From the NCBI GenBank assembly GCA_050699055.1, contig JBOHCT010000207.1:1-7350 (forward strand): a DNA stretch of 7,350 nt, given 5' to 3'. Source of the DNA: JBOHCT01 sp050699055 (lineage in GTDB: Bacteria > Actinomycetota > Actinomycetes > Streptosporangiales > JBOHCT01). The translations under genes were made by a program, and so were the position numbers. Shown piece by piece: positions 6,817-7,350 of the stretch (the stretch's first letter is position 1; each line of letters starts with the position of its first letter). The notes beneath the pieces were generated by a model, which worked only from the letters and a program-made list of their open reading frames with translations, did not search any database and was not told the origin of the DNA.

Positions 6817-7350
6817 GCCAGCTGCTCCTCGCCCGCTCTGGCGGTCCAGTCGGCGAAACGCTCGCCGTCGGCGCGCCCGTCGAGGTAGCGGCGCACGACC
6901 CGCTCAACGTAGTCGGGGAGCTCGTCGGCGGTCACCTTGAGCCCGCGCAGTTTGCGGCCGAAGCCGGCCTTGCCGTCGAGCCTTCCGCCCAGGTGGACCT
7001 GGAACCCCTCCACCTGGTCGCCGTTCGCGTCGCGGACCAGGCATCCCTTGAGACCGATGTCGGCCGTCTGGATCCTGGCGCAGGAGTTCGGACAGCCGTT
7101 GACGTTGACGGTGAGCGGCTCGTCGAAGTCCGGCAAACGGCGTTCCAGCTCGTCGATGAGGTCCGCGGCCCGTTTCTTGGTCTCGACGATCGCGAGCTTG
7201 CAGAACTCGATGCCCGTACACGCCATCGTCTGCCTGCGGAACGTACTGGGACGCACCCGCAGGCCCTCGGCGTCGAGCGCGGAGACGAGCGACTCCACCC
7301 GATCCGGCTCCACATCAAGAATGATCATCTTCTGCTCGACGGTCGTGGGG
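6813..7350 (-). CDS. sir: Ferredoxin-type sulfite reductase, C-terminal part (5' end beyond window)
   Basis: Role (known for family): six-electron reduction of sulfite to sulfide using siroheme coupled to a [4Fe-4S] cluster, with ferredoxin as donor. Seen: 178 codons, open to the window edge, ending in TGA at 6815-6813. Numbering from the internal Met at 7328, the cluster ligands are C37 and C43 in ACTGIEFCK and C79 and C83 in NGCPNSCA, the Cx5C...Cx3C signature of this superfamily. ADIGLKG and EGFQVHLGG follow, then a C-terminal helix region (GERFADWTARAGEEQLA). Full-length actinobacterial enzymes are about 560 residues, so only about the last third is here, and the Met at 7328 is internal, not a start. 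Nitrite reductase is the main alternative on sequence alone. The cysH and siroheme-chelatase neighbours favour sulfite. The ATGA overlap at the stop couples it to the next frame. Confidence 0.93.
   Translation of the reverse strand, partial: PTTVEQKMIILDVEPDRVESLVSALDAEGLRVRPSTFRRQTMACTGIEFCKLAIVETKKRAADLIDELERRLPDFDEPLTVNVNGCPNSCARIQTADIGLKGCLVRDANGDQVEGFQVHLGGRLDGKAGFGRKLRGLKVTADELPDYVERVVRRYLDGRADGERFADWTARAGEEQLA
6825..6830 (-). promoter_or_regulatory. Ribosome binding site within the sulfite reductase 3' end
   Basis: The minus strand reads GAGGAG, ending 8 nt before the ATG at 6816. It shows that a translation start at the sulfite reductase stop codon was selected, which bears on how the inserted element affected the next gene. 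Confidence 0.55.

Noticed and set aside
6689..6907. N-terminal extension of the zinc-ribbon protein to 117 residues
   Set aside because: It would overlap the sulfite reductase end and read through the repeat element; the GTG at 6688 has its own GGAG and overlap.

Overview
The window is a high-GC segment typical of an actinobacterium. Evidence for this is the strong G/C bias at third codon positions, frequent GTG starts, the family types present, and the sulfite reductase / zinc-ribbon / APS reductase gene order used by many Actinomycetota. The lineage cannot be fixed further from the sequence alone. Every convincing gene lies on the minus strand, so the biological order runs from high to low coordinates.

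Layout in transcription order: (1) A sulfate-assimilation cluster at about 7350-5107. It holds the C-terminal third of a ferredoxin-type sulfite reductase, a 43-codon ORF carrying a hairpin repeat, a 44-residue four-cysteine zinc-ribbon protein, an iron-sulfur APS reductase (CysH), and a two-repeat sirohydrochlorin chelatase (CbiX type). Each of the four junctions is a 4-base ATGA or GTGA overlap, which implies one translationally coupled transcript. CysH turns APS into sulfite, sulfite reductase turns sulfite into sulfide, and the chelatase inserts iron to make the siroheme that sulfite reductase needs. The APS-forming sulfurylase genes are not in view. (2) A 375-bp gap (4732-5106) with no supported gene but a strong bulged hairpin. 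(3) A complete FtsH-type membrane AAA+ zinc protease (2770-4731), away from its usual folate-gene neighbourhood and probably a second paralogue. (4) A 107-bp gap with a TACCC-N6-GGGTA palindrome. (5) glgX, an isoamylase-type glycogen debranching enzyme (554-2662). (6) The N-terminal two thirds of a RibD-C-type pyrimidine reductase family protein (502 down to the window edge).

The genes are ordinary and mostly confidently assigned. The least ordinary region is 6685-6816, between sulfite reductase and the zinc-ribbon gene. A purine-rich, repeat-like element there forms a 14-bp hairpin closed by a GGAA loop. It sits inside a short frame whose start has a good ribosome binding site and overlaps the sulfite reductase stop, and whose stop overlaps the next start. 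It may be a dispersed repeat that inserted into, and was accommodated by, a tightly coupled operon. No CRISPR array, tRNA, rRNA, insertion sequence or toxin/defence system was seen.
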